Notes: generated by a model not told the origin, from the letters alone. Counted from the stretch's first letter, positions 39,564 to 47,799 are shown. The stretch is 64,000 nucleotides of DNA from Geothrix sp. SG200 (GCF_022808935.1 NZ_JAKZFR010000004.1:237624-301623), one strand, 5' to 3'. Numbers and translations are program-made.

Positions 39564-40385
39564 TCAGGCCCGGCCGAGGCCGATGCAGGCCTCCGCCCTC
39601 ATGACGGGCATCCCGCGGCGGGACCGGGCGCGGAGGGCCTCGATGTACTCGCGCCCCACGGCTTCAGTGGCCTCGGGTCCGAGCTGGCTGAACAGGTGGG
39701 CCAGGGGCGGCGCCGACCGCGTGAAGCCCGACCAGTAGGCCTCCGGCTCGTCGATCTCCTGCACGGCCGTGGAGGTCACGACCTCCACCTCGCGGAAGCC
39801 GGCCGCTTCCATGCGGGCCTTCAGCGTCCCGGCGCCGCTGAGCCTCGCCCACACGGGCGGCGCGGCGGGGGGCTGAAGCCCCGGGACCACCTTCTGGACC
39901 GCCTGACGCACCAATGTCATCAGCTGCAGGTTGGCGGGATCGCGCCAGCAGACAATCGCGGCGCGCCCGCCTCCGCGCAGGGCGCGCCGAAGCTCGGCCA
40001 GGCCACGGTCGATGTCCGGGAAGAAGATCAGGCCCAGCACCGAGGCGCCGGCGTCAAAAGCTCCGTCGGGAACGTCCAGGGCCTGCCCGTCCATCACCTC
40101 GGCGGAGATGCCCGAGAGCTGTTCCTCGGCGATGCGCTCCCGGAGCCGGTCCACCATGCCCGGGGCGAAGTCCGTCGCGAGGACCTTCGCCCCGGCCCGC
40201 GCGGCCATCAGGCCGAAGATCCCCGTGCCCGCGGCCACGTCAAGGACGCGTTCGCCCCGCCGCAGGCTCAGCAACCGCAGTGCGTGCGCCGCGAACTGGC
40301 CGCTCAGACCCTCGAAGGCCCGCTCATAGTCCGGGGCGATGGCGCCCCAGTTCCCGGCCACCTGGTCTGGACTCAGCTCGGCCAT
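39564..40385 (-). CDS. Class I SAM-dependent methyltransferase
   Basis: This 273-residue protein has the SAM-binding motif VLDVAAGTGIFGLMAARAGA near residue 47, motif II ATDFAPGMVDRLRER and the acidic loop DGQALDVPDGAFDAG. The C-terminal part is typical of UbiE/Coq5-like enzymes, but the substrate is unknown. I chose ATG 40385 (MAELSPDQVAGNWGAIAPDY); the frame extends far upstream without methyltransferase sequence. It likely forms an operon with the ICMT-like gene. Confidence 0.85.
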   Translation of the reverse strand: MAELSPDQVAGNWGAIAPDYERAFEGLSGQFAAHALRLLSLRRGERVLDVAAGTGIFGLMAARAGAKVLATDFAPGMVDRLRERIAEEQLSGISAEVMDGQALDVPDGAFDAGASVLGLIFFPDIDRGLAELRRALRGGGRAAIVCWRDPANLQLMTLVRQAVQKVVPGLQPPAAPPVWARLSGAGTLKARMEAAGFREVEVVTSTAVQEIDEPEAYWSGFTRSAPPLAHLFSQLGPEATEAVGREYIEALRARSRRGMPVMRAEACIGLGRA

Positions 40386-40563
40386 GGGGAAGCTCCCGGG
40401 AGGGACCCGGCGGCGGTCAGGCCGGATCCGCGATGTGAGATCGAGACTGCATCTGCATGAACGCTGCAGGGATGAAGATAGCCCGGTTCCCCCATGACGC
40501 CAGGGCCGGTCGCTTGGCAAAAAGATGGCGTTTTGTTCTGCCCGGAGGCTGGCGGGCGGAGGG

Positions 40564-41076
40564 TCAGGCCGTGGTGAAGAAGGCCGGGTGATGCGTGACG
40601 AGCCCACTCGGGACGTCCCCGGTGAAGGGAAGGCACATGACATATTCCGGAGGCACCTCGTGGATGCCGAGCGAAGGGACGTGCCTGAATCCGAAACGGG
40701 TGTAGTAGGCCGGATCGCCGACGAGCAGGCAGCCGTTCGCCCCGAGGGAGCGGAGGCCATCCAGGCCGGCCCTGATGAGCGATGCGCCGATGCCCTGCCT
40801 CTGGTGGGAAGGCAGGACAGCCACGGGGCCGAGCGTGTACCAGCCGAGGTCTTCGCCCTGGATGAGGGCCGGGGAGAAGGCGATATGGCCCACCACCTGG
40901 CCCTGCCGTTCGGCCACGAGGGATAGGGTGAGGGCGCCGGAAGCCCGCAAGGCCCGGACGATGAGGTGCTCTGTCTGGCGGCTGTAGGGGTGGTTCTGGA
41001 AGGCTTCCAGGTTGATTCGATCGATGGCGGGAATGTCCGCCGCTGTTTCGGGCCTGATGATCAGGGGAACCCCCAT
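40564..41076 (-). CDS. GNAT acetyltransferase, YhbS-like
   Basis: This 170-residue protein has the acetyl-CoA-binding core VLPSHQRQGIGASLIRAGLDGL near residue 91 and an early VVGHIAFSP strand. The C-terminal end, FGFRHVPSLGIHEVPPEYVM, is characteristic of YhbS-type N-acetyltransferases. The true start is ATG 41076; the upstream open frame is Arg/Pro-rich. Substrate is unknown. Confidence 0.85.
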   Translation of the reverse strand: MGVPLIIRPETAADIPAIDRINLEAFQNHPYSRQTEHLIVRALRASGALTLSLVAERQGQVVGHIAFSPALIQGEDLGWYTLGPVAVLPSHQRQGIGASLIRAGLDGLRSLGANGCLLVGDPAYYTRFGFRHVPSLGIHEVPPEYVMCLPFTGDVPSGLVTHHPAFFTTA

Positions 41077-41129
41077 GGCAGAGCTTGGTGATGGATGCCG
41101 TCCATGGTCGACCCGCGATCCATCTGCGG

Positions 41130-41318
41130 TCAACCTGCGCGGCTTTCCCGGTACAGCATCGTTGCCAGGGCTCCGCAGAACAGGAATGCCGCCAGGCTCA
41201 TCCAGGTGGGGATGAGGGCCCGGCCGATCTGGACCTCCAGCCCGAGGATCACCCGCACCAGGTGGGCCAGGGCGACGATGCCGAGAAAGGCCGTGGCGAG
41301 GAAGGAAGCAGGCTTCAT
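41130..41318 (-). CDS. Small two-helix membrane protein
   Basis: This 62-residue protein has two TM helices with the conserved-looking phrase AHLVRVILGLEVQIGRALIPTW (cut here at 20 residues in reading: AHLVRVILGLEVQIG then RALIPTWMS) between them. Similar small inner-membrane proteins are widespread but uncharacterised. ATG 41318 is five bases after GGAGG, which decides the start. It lies upstream of the GNAT gene on the same strand. Confidence 0.65.
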   Translation of the reverse strand: MKPASFLATAFLGIVALAHLVRVILGLEVQIGRALIPTWMSLAAFLFCGALATMLYRESRAG

Positions 41319-41567
41319 GGGCACCTCCGCATGGCTCCGGCGCCAGGCCCAGGATCAGGCTCCAGGGACGGGCCCGCCACCTTCCCAGGGATCCGACCGG
41401 CTCCTCCGTCAGGGTCTGAGTCTCCCCCGCAAGGTGAATGTTCCCATGGCAGAAGACGAGCCCGTCCACGCCTCGCGCCCGGGGAGGAAAATCCGGTATC
41501 CGGCCCTTTCCGCTCGGAGTTATGATCGTCCTTCTTCTTCGTCACGGGACAGGCCGAGGAGGTGGCC

Positions 41568-41927
41568 ATGTTGCGCACCAGGGTGATCCGGGATCTGGAT
41601 GAGATGCGCGGCCAGGCCTTCCCGCCGCCGTACACGCTCATGGAAACCCTCGAAACCACCGAGGCCCGCGGCGAGGCCTGGTGGGTCCTCGTCGCCTACG
41701 AGCAGCACGGAACCCAGGCAAGGTGGGTCGCCGTGTTTCCCGAGGCCGGGGAGGCCAGGTTCTTCACGGATGGCGACGAGCTGCGGGGGCGCTGGGACGC
41801 GGACCACGAGATCTTCATCCCGGGCGATGGCTCGCCCCTGGATCTTCGGGGCAATCCCGTGTCCCTGGCGGCCATCGAGGAGGAAGAAGAGGAAGAGGAT
41901 GCCGAGGCCGAGGAAAGACGGCGATAG
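41568..41927 (+). CDS. Small acidic protein of unknown function
   Basis: This 119-residue protein starts at ATG 41568 after GAGGAGGTGGCC. The body has a mixed alpha/beta pattern (RGEAWWVLVAYEQHG and RWVAVFPEAGEARFFTDG), and the C-terminus is a run of Glu with Asp and Arg (EEEEEEDAEAEERRR). I recognise no domain. It is divergent from the small membrane protein gene, with about 250 bases of unremarkable sequence between them. Confidence 0.6.
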   Translation: MLRTRVIRDLDEMRGQAFPPPYTLMETLETTEARGEAWWVLVAYEQHGTQARWVAVFPEAGEARFFTDGDELRGRWDADHEIFIPGDGSPLDLRGNPVSLAAIEEEEEEEDAEAEERRR

Positions 41928-42013
41928 GGGGCTCGAATCCCCGGACGCCTGCTCGCGGCTGCCAAGGCGCTGCCAGGCGCACCCGGTCCAGCCGGGGCCT
42001 GTCTAAGGCCGCA

Positions 42014-42529
42014 TCATCGATCCGGCGTGACGACCATGACGATCTTGAGCACCCCGTGGCTTCCACCCTGGAAGAGGCTGTCGAACTCGTCCTTGGACAT
42101 CACAAGGGTGGAGCTGTCGGACCTGTATTTCTTCTCCTTGGCCGAGATCTCCTGCTCCGTGAAGGCCGCCAGCGGCTGTCCGGAGCGGAGGACCGAATAG
42201 CGCAGGACCACCTTCCGGTCGAAGGAGGGGCGCACGTAGGCCGTGGACTGGATCTTCAGCTCCACCTGCTTGGCCTTGTCATTCACGGTCTTCTTCACCA
42301 CGACCAGGGGAAGGGACACGTCATCGCAGACGAATGTCCCCTGGTCCGTGAACGAGTACATGTTCGCGGGCTCCGCGACGTTGAGCCTGTCCATCGGCAG
42401 CTCGAGGACCATCGGGGACGAGAACTCGCTCTGACGCACATCCGCCACGGTTCCCTGCCGGGCGGCCACCTGTCCCATCAAGGGCAGGGCCAGCAGCATC
42501 ACGCAGGCGCACTTGGTTTCCAGGCTCAT
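42014..42529 (-). CDS. Exported protein of unknown function
   Basis: This 171-residue protein has a signal peptide (about 1-24, cleaved near GQVAA). The mature domain looks beta-rich, with paired strands (FVCDDVSLPLVVVKKTVND and KVVLRYSVLRSGQPL). I recognise no family. It is convergent with the acidic-protein gene. Confidence 0.6.
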   Translation of the reverse strand: MSLETKCACVMLLALPLMGQVAARQGTVADVRQSEFSSPMVLELPMDRLNVAEPANMYSFTDQGTFVCDDVSLPLVVVKKTVNDKAKQVELKIQSTAYVRPSFDRKVVLRYSVLRSGQPLAAFTEQEISAKEKKYRSDSSTLVMSKDEFDSLFQGGSHGVLKIVMVVTPDR

Positions 42530-42674
42530 CACGGCTCCATGAATGGCAGAAGAAAAAACGCGTGGAAGCCCCGGGTGGGAAAGAGCAGCCACGGATATGG
42601 GGATCGCTGCATCATTCTGCCCAGGCGAGAACGGATGCGGAAGGCCGTGCCGATCGGGTCCAGGGTGGCCAGGG

Positions 42675-43118
42675 TCAGTCCCGCAGGCTCTTGAGGTAGA
42701 CGTGCTGGGTCTTCCTGCGGAGGTAGCCGAGCGACTCGTAGAACCCGTGAGACTCGGGCCGCAGGACATTCGACCTGACACCGAGGCCCGTTCCCGACTG
42801 ATCCAGGACCCACTGTTCCGCGGCTTCGACCAGCGCCTTGCCGATCCCGGACCGTCGGGCCGTCCCATCCACGACCAGGCCCACGATCTCGAACTTGGTT
42901 CCCGATTCAAGGGTGACGCGACGCTCCGCAGCCAGCCAGCCGAGGAGGCCGCGGCCTTCGAGCGGTTCTGCCACGAGCACCAGGTGAGAAGGATTGGGCA
43001 ACAGCAAGGTCAGCCGCCGGGCGATCTCCTCGCACCCCGCGGGATATCCGAGGGTGCCGGAGAGGCGCGCGATGTCAGAGGCATCGGACAGGTCGGCCGA
43101 TCGGATCCGGTGGCTCAT
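42675..43118 (-). CDS. GNAT acetyltransferase
   Basis: This 147-residue protein has the acetyl-CoA loop VDGTARRSGIGKALVEAAEQW near residue 83 (21 residues in all, quoted in part as ARRSGIGKALVEAAEQW) and the late NVLRPESHGFYESLGY, typical of GNAT proteins that modify small amines or peptides. The start is probably ATG 43118; the frame is open to 43169, where it would overlap the end of the membrane-protein gene. Confidence 0.82.
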   Translation of the reverse strand: MSHRIRSADLSDASDIARLSGTLGYPAGCEEIARRLTLLLPNPSHLVLVAEPLEGRGLLGWLAAERRVTLESGTKFEIVGLVVDGTARRSGIGKALVEAAEQWVLDQSGTGLGVRSNVLRPESHGFYESLGYLRRKTQHVYLKSLRD

Positions 43119-43165
43119 GGGCTGCCCGTCGAACGAAGTGATGGGGGGGCGGATTGGTGCCGAGC

Positions 43166-43762
43166 TCAACGAATGGAGCTGGCGGCCCGTTCAGGCTTGC
43201 GGCTTCGCGAGGCCAGCACAGCCACGGTGCCGTTGAGGATGAAGAGATACGCGACAAACGCTGTATTTTCAAAGGTGTGGGCCTGGATCGACAGGAAGCT
43301 GATTCCGAAGCCGAGCGCGCTGACTGCGTAGGCGACCCAGCTCTCGGAATGGGGATGGCGATACGACTTGATGAGGGTCGGTAGGCCCGCCAGCATGTCG
43401 GCCAGCAGCGAGAACAGGATGGCCAGGTTCGGCTTGTCGGTCATGGCCCAGAGGACAATGCCGATGATGGCCGCTGCCATCAGGTAGTAGTCGCGCGGTT
43501 CGGTTTTCCAATAGGCCTTCTTGTTGAAGAAAGACGCCGCAACGATCAGCAGGGGCGTGAACCCGGCGGCAAACGACGCCCACGACAAACCCTTCACATC
43601 CTGCGCCCTTTGCGCCACGAAAATGATCATCGGCAAGATTCCCCAAAGCAGCCACGTGATGCGGTTGGGCTGGGTTTTGCCGACGATGGTTTCGTACAGG
43701 TAATAGAAGCCGCCGAGCGAGCCGACGATGGCACCGATCATGGCGAAGGACTCGGGAAGCAT
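43166..43762 (-). CDS. Polytopic membrane protein, possible last cassette gene
   Basis: This 198-residue protein has about seven TM helices. The motif GKTQPNRITWLLWGILPM near residue 27 resembles the Pro/Asn/Trp pattern of PQ-loop or SWEET-type transporters, but I cannot assign it firmly. The start at 43762 lies directly against the left end of a decayed attC site, as cassette genes in this array do. An ATG at 43777 is also in frame. No clear attC is seen at its 3' end, only a weak partial match at about 43160-43190, so it may be a degraded terminal cassette. Confidence 0.65.
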   Translation of the reverse strand: MLPESFAMIGAIVGSLGGFYYLYETIVGKTQPNRITWLLWGILPMIIFVAQRAQDVKGLSWASFAAGFTPLLIVAASFFNKKAYWKTEPRDYYLMAAAIIGIVLWAMTDKPNLAILFSLLADMLAGLPTLIKSYRHPHSESWVAYAVSALGFGISFLSIQAHTFENTAFVAYLFILNGTVAVLASRSRKPERAASSIR

Positions 43763-43767
43763 GGGTG

Positions 43768-43890
43768 GCCTAACCATTGGCGTCACCCGGGCACGCCTGC
43801 GTCGAAGCGCCAAGCGGAGCCGAGGAGGCAGGGGGCTGGGAGAGCGTGGAAGGCAAGGTCGGAGAGGTCCGGATTGAGGGGGAGGCAGGC
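43768..43890 (-). repeat. attC site 0, decayed
   Basis: The left core GCCTAAC is intact and the right core is degraded to GGCAGGC. The middle (AAGCGGAGCCGAGGA, GAGAGCG, GGAAGGCAA, GGTCCG and TTGAG) aligns along the whole length with the other sites, but stem complementarity is poor. It marks the distal end of the array. Confidence 0.65.
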
Positions 43891-44045
43891 GCGCCGCTGC
43901 CTTATCCTACTCAACATCTTCGAAGGTGCCTGACACCATCACAGTAAAGGCGTTCATGGACGCTGGTTCCCGTGTCCGGTGAATCGCGCAGAGGGTCGAC
44001 GAGCGTCATCGGCACGACCCCGGCAGGCCGCTGCAACGCCGGGGT
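43891..44045. other. Gene-less remnant cassette
   Basis: No credible gene is present. A stretch of about 50 bases with GTGTCCGG and GAGCGTCATCGGC resembles the remnant at 47502-47696. It is probably the leftover of an old cassette. Confidence 0.45.
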
Positions 44046-44169
44046 GGGCTTCGTGGGCCGGCTAACCGACTCGCCTGCACCGAAACGGTGAGCGGGGTCG
44101 AGGAAGCAGGGAAATGAAGCAGAGCAGAAGGGAATGCAGGCGGGGTCCGAGGTGAGCGAGAGGTTGGTC
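44046..44169 (-). repeat. attC site 1, decayed
   Basis: The inner stem survives (CGCCTGCACCG and GCAGGCGGGGTCCGAG), but the left core is unrecognisable and the right core is GTTGGTC. It belongs to the OsmC cassette on its right. Confidence 0.65.
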
Positions 44170-44185
44170 CGGGCTATGTGCTGCA

Positions 44186-44710
44186 TTAAAAATTGAATTG
44201 AGTTTGAACTCGTGGTGGGTTCTTTAACGTTTGTTGGACTACGCAGCAGTATTCCGAAGCGGCGCTCAACTTTTTCAACAATTCCGGGTTCGTACCTTCT
44301 TTCGCTTTCAGGTTCACTTCGCATCGGATGGATTGAAATCCAACAGGAACATCCTTGCTTAGCCCGAGGGTTCCTCGCACATCCACCTCAGCAGTGACTC
44401 GGACCTCAAGGAAGGAAAGTTCTATTCCAAGAAGATTGGCAACCATGCGCACTGATGAATCTTGGCACGCAGCGAGAGCCGCACAAAGAATGTCGCCCGG
44501 GGTAGGCGCATCATGTGGACCACCAACAGCCTGGTGAACTCCTACTGGAATGACGACGCCACATCCATCCATTGGTTCGACTCTTGAATGGAATGGATCG
44601 GAGTGGTCACCAGAAGAGGCGATGGCATGATCAAGAACCATCGAACTATCTGGCGAATCCTTATATTTGACTCTAAGCGGGGCCTGGGCCTCATTGACAG
44701 AACCGCGCAT
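44186..44710 (-). CDS. OsmC/Ohr-family protein
   Basis: This 174-residue protein has the OsmC layout: an early beta strand block, PTPGDILCAALAACQDSSVRMVA with the first reactive Cys on the central helix, and EYCCVVQQTL with the second Cys. Members reduce organic hydroperoxides through these two cysteines, although many are uncharacterised. It is the first recognisable gene of the cassette array. GC content is lower than in the chromosomal part to the left. Confidence 0.82.
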   Translation of the reverse strand: MRGSVNEAQAPLRVKYKDSPDSSMVLDHAIASSGDHSDPFHSRVEPMDGCGVVIPVGVHQAVGGPHDAPTPGDILCAALAACQDSSVRMVANLLGIELSFLEVRVTAEVDVRGTLGLSKDVPVGFQSIRCEVNLKAKEGTNPELLKKLSAASEYCCVVQQTLKNPPRVQTQFNF

Positions 44711-44729
44711 ACATTGACTCCTGAGTTGG

Positions 44730-44853
44730 GCCTAACGAAGGAAGCTGAGCGGCTCCGCCTGCACCGAGGCGACGAGCGGAACGGAGGAAGCGGGAAGCCG
44801 AGAGAGAGCGGAAGCCAATGCAGGCAGGGTCCGAGTTGAGCTAGGGGTTAGGC
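44730..44853 (-). repeat. attC site 2
   Basis: Core heptamers GCCTAAC (44730-44736) and GTTAGGC (44847-44853) flank an imperfect inverted repeat around GCCTGCA/TGCAGGC. The right core contains the TAA stop of the gene on its right. Confidence 0.92.
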
Positions 44854-45234
44854 ATCGTGGGAATCGATTAGGTCATGGCCGTACGAGTTGTCGATAGAGC
44901 AAAGCCATTCGCCGGAAGCGGTGCGTTTGAAGACATATGTTGCTTTGCGTTCAGTCTCTGGAAGATTGGCAGCTGAGACAATGGTTTTGGCCAGCACCAG
45001 CGCAGTGTCGCCTGCCTCAAGAACGGTCATGCCTGCTTGCTTGACGACCAACGAGTGCTGGAAGTAGGTTGCGATAGCCTCGAACGCCTTCTGTATCTGA
45101 GTTCGCCCAACCGCGTTCAGGCCCGGCTTTACAACCAGAACAGCATCCTCAGTATAGATATTGCCGAGTGTTTCTAAATCTTCCGCCATGATGGCCTGGT
45201 CTGCTTTGTGGATTTGAGCCTCGACGGGATGCAT
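44848..45234 (-). CDS. NTF2-like/SnoaL-type protein
   Basis: This 128-residue protein has the cone-shaped NTF2 fold signature: HKADQAIMAEDLETLGNIYTE at the N-terminus (partly quoted as AIMAEDLETLGNIYTED) and a C-terminal beta-sheet ending VFKRTASGEWLCSIDNSY. It resembles DUF4440/SgcJ-type proteins of mostly unknown ligand. ATG 45234 is preferred because the upstream part lies inside the next attC. The stop codon TAA is inside the attC core. Confidence 0.8.
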   Translation of the reverse strand: MHPVEAQIHKADQAIMAEDLETLGNIYTEDAVLVVKPGLNAVGRTQIQKAFEAIATYFQHSLVVKQAGMTVLEAGDTALVLAKTIVSAANLPETERKATYVFKRTASGEWLCSIDNSYGHDLIDSHDA

Positions 45235-45258
45235 GTTGTATGGTCGCTTTCTTAAGAT

Positions 45259-45382
45259 GCCCAACCGATGAAGCTAATCGGACCCGCCTGCACCGAGGCG
45301 ACGAGCGGAACCGAGGAAGCGGGAAGCTGAGAGAGTGTGGAAGGCAATGCAGGCAGGGTCCGAGTTGGGTTCGGGGTTAGGC
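45259..45382 (-). repeat. attC site 3
   Basis: Cores GCCCAAC (45259-45265, one change) and GTTAGGC (45376-45382) flank the usual stem. It is the recombination site of the cupin cassette to its right and supplies that gene's stop codon. Confidence 0.9.
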
Positions 45383-45808
45383 GTGTGGAGGCGTAGGTAC
45401 GAGGCCATAACGTGCCATAACCGCAAGAAGTTCAGCCCGGTTTGGGGGTGCACCGGTATTTACGACGGTGCCGACATCACGGAAGAATTGGGCCCCAATG
45501 TCTGGAGTCAGTACGATAAGTGCGCGTGCGGGTGTGTCAGATGGGTTGCTAAACCCATGAACCGAGCCCATGGGGGTGTGCATCCATTCACCCGGCCCTA
45601 GATCTCTCACCGTGCTATCGACGGAGTATCTCAATACGCCTTCAAGGACATAAACACACTCTTCAGTTAATGTGTGGCTGTGAGGTGGTGGGACATTCGA
45701 ACCAGGAGGAACCAGCAGTTCGAAGACACCCATAGTGCCCTTCGCAGCGCCATCGATTAAGTATTTAATTTCGAGTTGACCGACTTTGATTATTTCAGTC
45801 TGATTCAT
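45377..45808 (-). CDS. Cupin-domain protein
   Basis: This 143-residue single cupin barrel has metal-ligand motifs PPPHSHTLTEECVYVLEG near residue 41 (motif 1: two His, Glu) and PMGSVHGFSNP near residue 79 (motif 2 His). A late helix follows. Such proteins may be enzymes or sensors; the substrate is unknown. Its TAA stop is part of the attC core. Confidence 0.85.
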   Translation of the reverse strand: MNQTEIIKVGQLEIKYLIDGAAKGTMGVFELLVPPGSNVPPPHSHTLTEECVYVLEGVLRYSVDSTVRDLGPGEWMHTPMGSVHGFSNPSDTPARALIVLTPDIGAQFFRDVGTVVNTGAPPNRAELLAVMARYGLVPTPPHA

Positions 45809-45845
45809 CGAGCCCTCCAGAAACAGGTTATGAAGGAACGAAAGT

Positions 45846-45969
45846 GCCTAACGAATGAAGCTAACCGGTCCCGCCTGCACCGAGGCGCTGGGCGGAGTCG
45901 AGAAAGCGAGAAGCTGACAGAGAGCGAAAGGCAATGCAGGCGGGGACCGAGTTGAACTAAGGGTTAGGC
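45846..45969 (-). repeat. attC site 4
   Basis: Cores GCCTAAC (45846-45852) and GTTAGGC (45963-45969). The left stem reads CCGGTCCCGCCTGCA and the right GCAGGCGGGGACCGAG, so a compensatory change (A/T to T/A) keeps the pairing, as expected of a folded single-strand substrate. Confidence 0.93.
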
Positions 45970-46352
45970 CGCTGGTTGAGTTTGTGAAAGAGACGTGGCG
46001 CCAGAGTAAGCCAGATAAGGAAGAAAACCCAAACCCGACCTGCCAAAACGTTGTAATCGGATAGGACCTGCTGGATTGGCCGACCCGCAAGCACCAAGCC
46101 CATGAAGAACTCGAATGCGACTGTAAGCACCAACCACATGCCACCAACCATGAGTGCATGCCGGTTTGAGGATAGAGGCCACTTTCTAATGACGAGCCAG
46201 ATAAATCCTCCGATAACAATTGAGCCCGTGAGCGTTGAAAGCTGATGGGCTTGCAGCTCAGGCACCAGCTTGGCAAAGAGAGCTTGCCTGAGTGCGCCAT
46301 TGGCAATGGCCAGCACGAGCATTGGAATCCAGGCAAGTGCATAACGAAGCAT
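45957..46352 (-). CDS. Four-helix membrane protein
   Basis: This 131-residue protein has four TM helices (about 5-22, 40-58, 66-88 and 98-120) separated by short basic loops. I recognise no family. Its last codons and TAG stop lie inside the attC site, just before the core. Confidence 0.7.
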   Translation of the reverse strand: MLRYALAWIPMLVLAIANGALRQALFAKLVPELQAHQLSTLTGSIVIGGFIWLVIRKWPLSSNRHALMVGGMWLVLTVAFEFFMGLVLAGRPIQQVLSDYNVLAGRVWVFFLIWLTLAPRLFHKLNQRPNP

Positions 46353-46390
46353 TGGACCCCCGGGACGCGGAAGCTAGATGATTCGGTGCG

Positions 46391-46514
46391 ACCTAACGAA
46401 TGAAGCCAACCGGACCCGCCTGCACCGAGGCGCAGAGCGGAGCCGAGGAAGCGAGAAGTTGAGAGAGAGCGGAAGGTAATGCAGGCGGGGTCCGAGTTGA
46501 GTGGAGAGTTAGGC
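46391..46514 (-). repeat. attC site 5
   Basis: Cores ACCTAAC (46391-46397) and GTTAGGC (46508-46514). The A in the first position still fits the RYYYAAC consensus. Confidence 0.92.
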
Positions 46515-46534
46515 GGCGAAATTTAAACGTCAGC

Positions 46535-46909
46535 TTAAACTTTTTTTGGATTACGTTGCGCCGGGTCATAGAAAAATGTTTCTCCAATAATCCTCTGCTC
46601 CTCCCAATTTTGATAAGCAATTTCTTCCATCTCAGTCACGGTTCCATCTAGCCACTCGAAACGAAAGACCCAGCGAATGACGACGCAATCTCCGTTTACG
46701 AAAACTGGTCTGATGCATGTAGAAGTGACGTTGCCAGCTCTCGCCATAAGTTCGCGTTCTCTGCTTACTAGCGCATCGCGTCCAATCCTTGGTTCGGACT
46801 GGTTCTCCTGGATGTAGCCGTCCTCGGTATAGAACTCTTCAAGTGCCTCTGCGTGAGAATTCGATTCGATCCGAGCAATGAATCTCTCTAATGTTTCGAG
46901 TGTCGGCAT
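46535..46909 (-). CDS. NTF2-like/SnoaL-type protein
   Basis: This 124-residue protein has an N-terminal helix (LETLERFIARIESNSHAEAL), EFYTEDGYIQENQSEPRIGR and beta strands ending VFRFEWLDGTVTEMEEIAYQ, the SnoaL fold. It is a different subfamily from the two other NTF2-like cassettes. Ligand is unknown. Confidence 0.8.
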   Translation of the reverse strand: MPTLETLERFIARIESNSHAEALEEFYTEDGYIQENQSEPRIGRDALVSRERELMARAGNVTSTCIRPVFVNGDCVVIRWVFRFEWLDGTVTEMEEIAYQNWEEQRIIGETFFYDPAQRNPKKV

Positions 46910-46941
46910 TGTGGTGACCTATGGAAATGTGCGGGCTTGCC

Positions 46942-47064
46942 GTCTAACTATGAAGCTGACCGGACCCGCCTGCACCGAGGCACTGAGCGGAGCCGAGGAA
47001 GCGAGATGTTGAGAGAGAGCGGAAGGCAATGCAGGCGAGGCCCAAGTTGAGCGCAAGGTCAGGG
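46942..47064 (-). repeat. attC site 6
   Basis: Cores GTCTAAC (46942-46948) and a degenerate GTCAGGG (47058-47064). The stem sequence remains, with GGCCC replacing GGTCC on the right arm. Confidence 0.85.
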
Positions 47065-47067
47065 CGA

Positions 47068-47361
47068 TCATTGGTCAATGATGAGGCAGGTACCCGAACT
47101 ACCTGGCGCCACGGCGTGGGCCACTCCAGGAGGAATGACGTACATTTCGCCAGCTCGAACGATGACTAATTCTTCGTGAATTTGAAGATTGATTTGGCCG
47201 TCGGTCACCAGCAAACACTCCGGATAATCGTGTGACTCATCTGGATAGGGAGCACTGTCCATCTGCATGACCTTGATGTTCGCTCCACCGACAGTTGTAA
47301 GGACAGTGGATCTCCAGGCAGGTTTAGAGGCAGCGGCGGTTTTCAGGTTGTGGTGGCTCAT
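47068..47361 (-). CDS. Small cupin protein
   Basis: This 97-residue cupin has ESHDYPECLLVTDGQINLQI and VIPPGVAHAV, the two half-motifs of the barrel with one His each. Start ATG 47361 follows TAAGGAGGCAAATGAG; the frame extends upstream into the attC. It is unlike the cupin at 45377. Confidence 0.78.
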   Translation of the reverse strand: MSHHNLKTAAASKPAWRSTVLTTVGGANIKVMQMDSAPYPDESHDYPECLLVTDGQINLQIHEELVIVRAGEMYVIPPGVAHAVAPGSSGTCLIIDQ

Positions 47362-47376
47362 TTGCCTCCTTAGGGG

Positions 47377-47501
47377 TCCCAACGAGAGAAGCTAACCGGA
47401 CCCGCCTGCACCGAGTCAAAGGGGCGGGGCCAAGGCCGCGAGAAATTGAGAGAACGCGGAAGACGATGCAGGCGGGGGCCAGGTTGAGCTGAGGGTTAGG
47501 T
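47377..47501 (-). repeat. attC site 7
   Basis: Cores TCCCAAC (47377-47383) and GTTAGGT (47495-47501), both with one change. The hairpin end differs from most sites (GAGTCAAAGGGGCGGGGCC). Confidence 0.88.
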
Positions 47502-47696
47502 AGGCGACTGGGTCGAGCTGATGGTAACGCCACAACATTGAAGATGCTTATGGGTGTTGGTTGATGTGTCCGGCGAGGCGCGTGGCGAACGCAAACGAGC
47601 GTCATCGGCGCGACCCCAGTGGGTGGCGCGGCGATGTCTGCTGTGCCTGGATAACCCGAGTTCTTCGCATTCAAAGAGAAGGCGGTTTTTCTCGAT
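47502..47696. other. Gene-less remnant cassette
   Basis: No credible gene is seen. A shared block with 43891-44045 (GTGTCCGG, GAGCGTCATCGGC and CGACCCC) suggests a common ancestor cassette. It lies between a long attC and a decayed short attC. Confidence 0.45.
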
Positions 47697-47756
47697 GCCT
47701 AATACAAGAATCCATCTGGCCCGCGTGGCGAGTTCGGCTCGAATAAGTGGTCGGGT
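47697..47756 (-). repeat. Short 60-base attC-like site, decayed
   Basis: It is exactly 60 bases, from GCCTAAT to GTCGGGT, with GGCCCGCG and GTTCGGCTCGAATAAG. It aligns without gaps to the short site at 49996-50055. It would be the attC of the hydrolase cassette on its right. Confidence 0.6.
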
Positions 47757-47799
47757 ACATTCGAGCGCGAGCAAAGGAAGGAGGACGAGCCGGCGCCGG

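Noticed and set aside
41925..41965. T-arm-like sequence GGGGCTCGAATCCCC after the acidic-protein gene
   Set aside because: No acceptor stem, anticodon arm or CCA can be built around it on either strand; at most a tRNA fragment.
45848..46342. Alternative open frame overlapping the membrane-protein cassette gene
   Set aside because: It reads through the attC site into repeated attC-derived residues seen in many false frames of this array, and the 131-residue frame has clear membrane helices.
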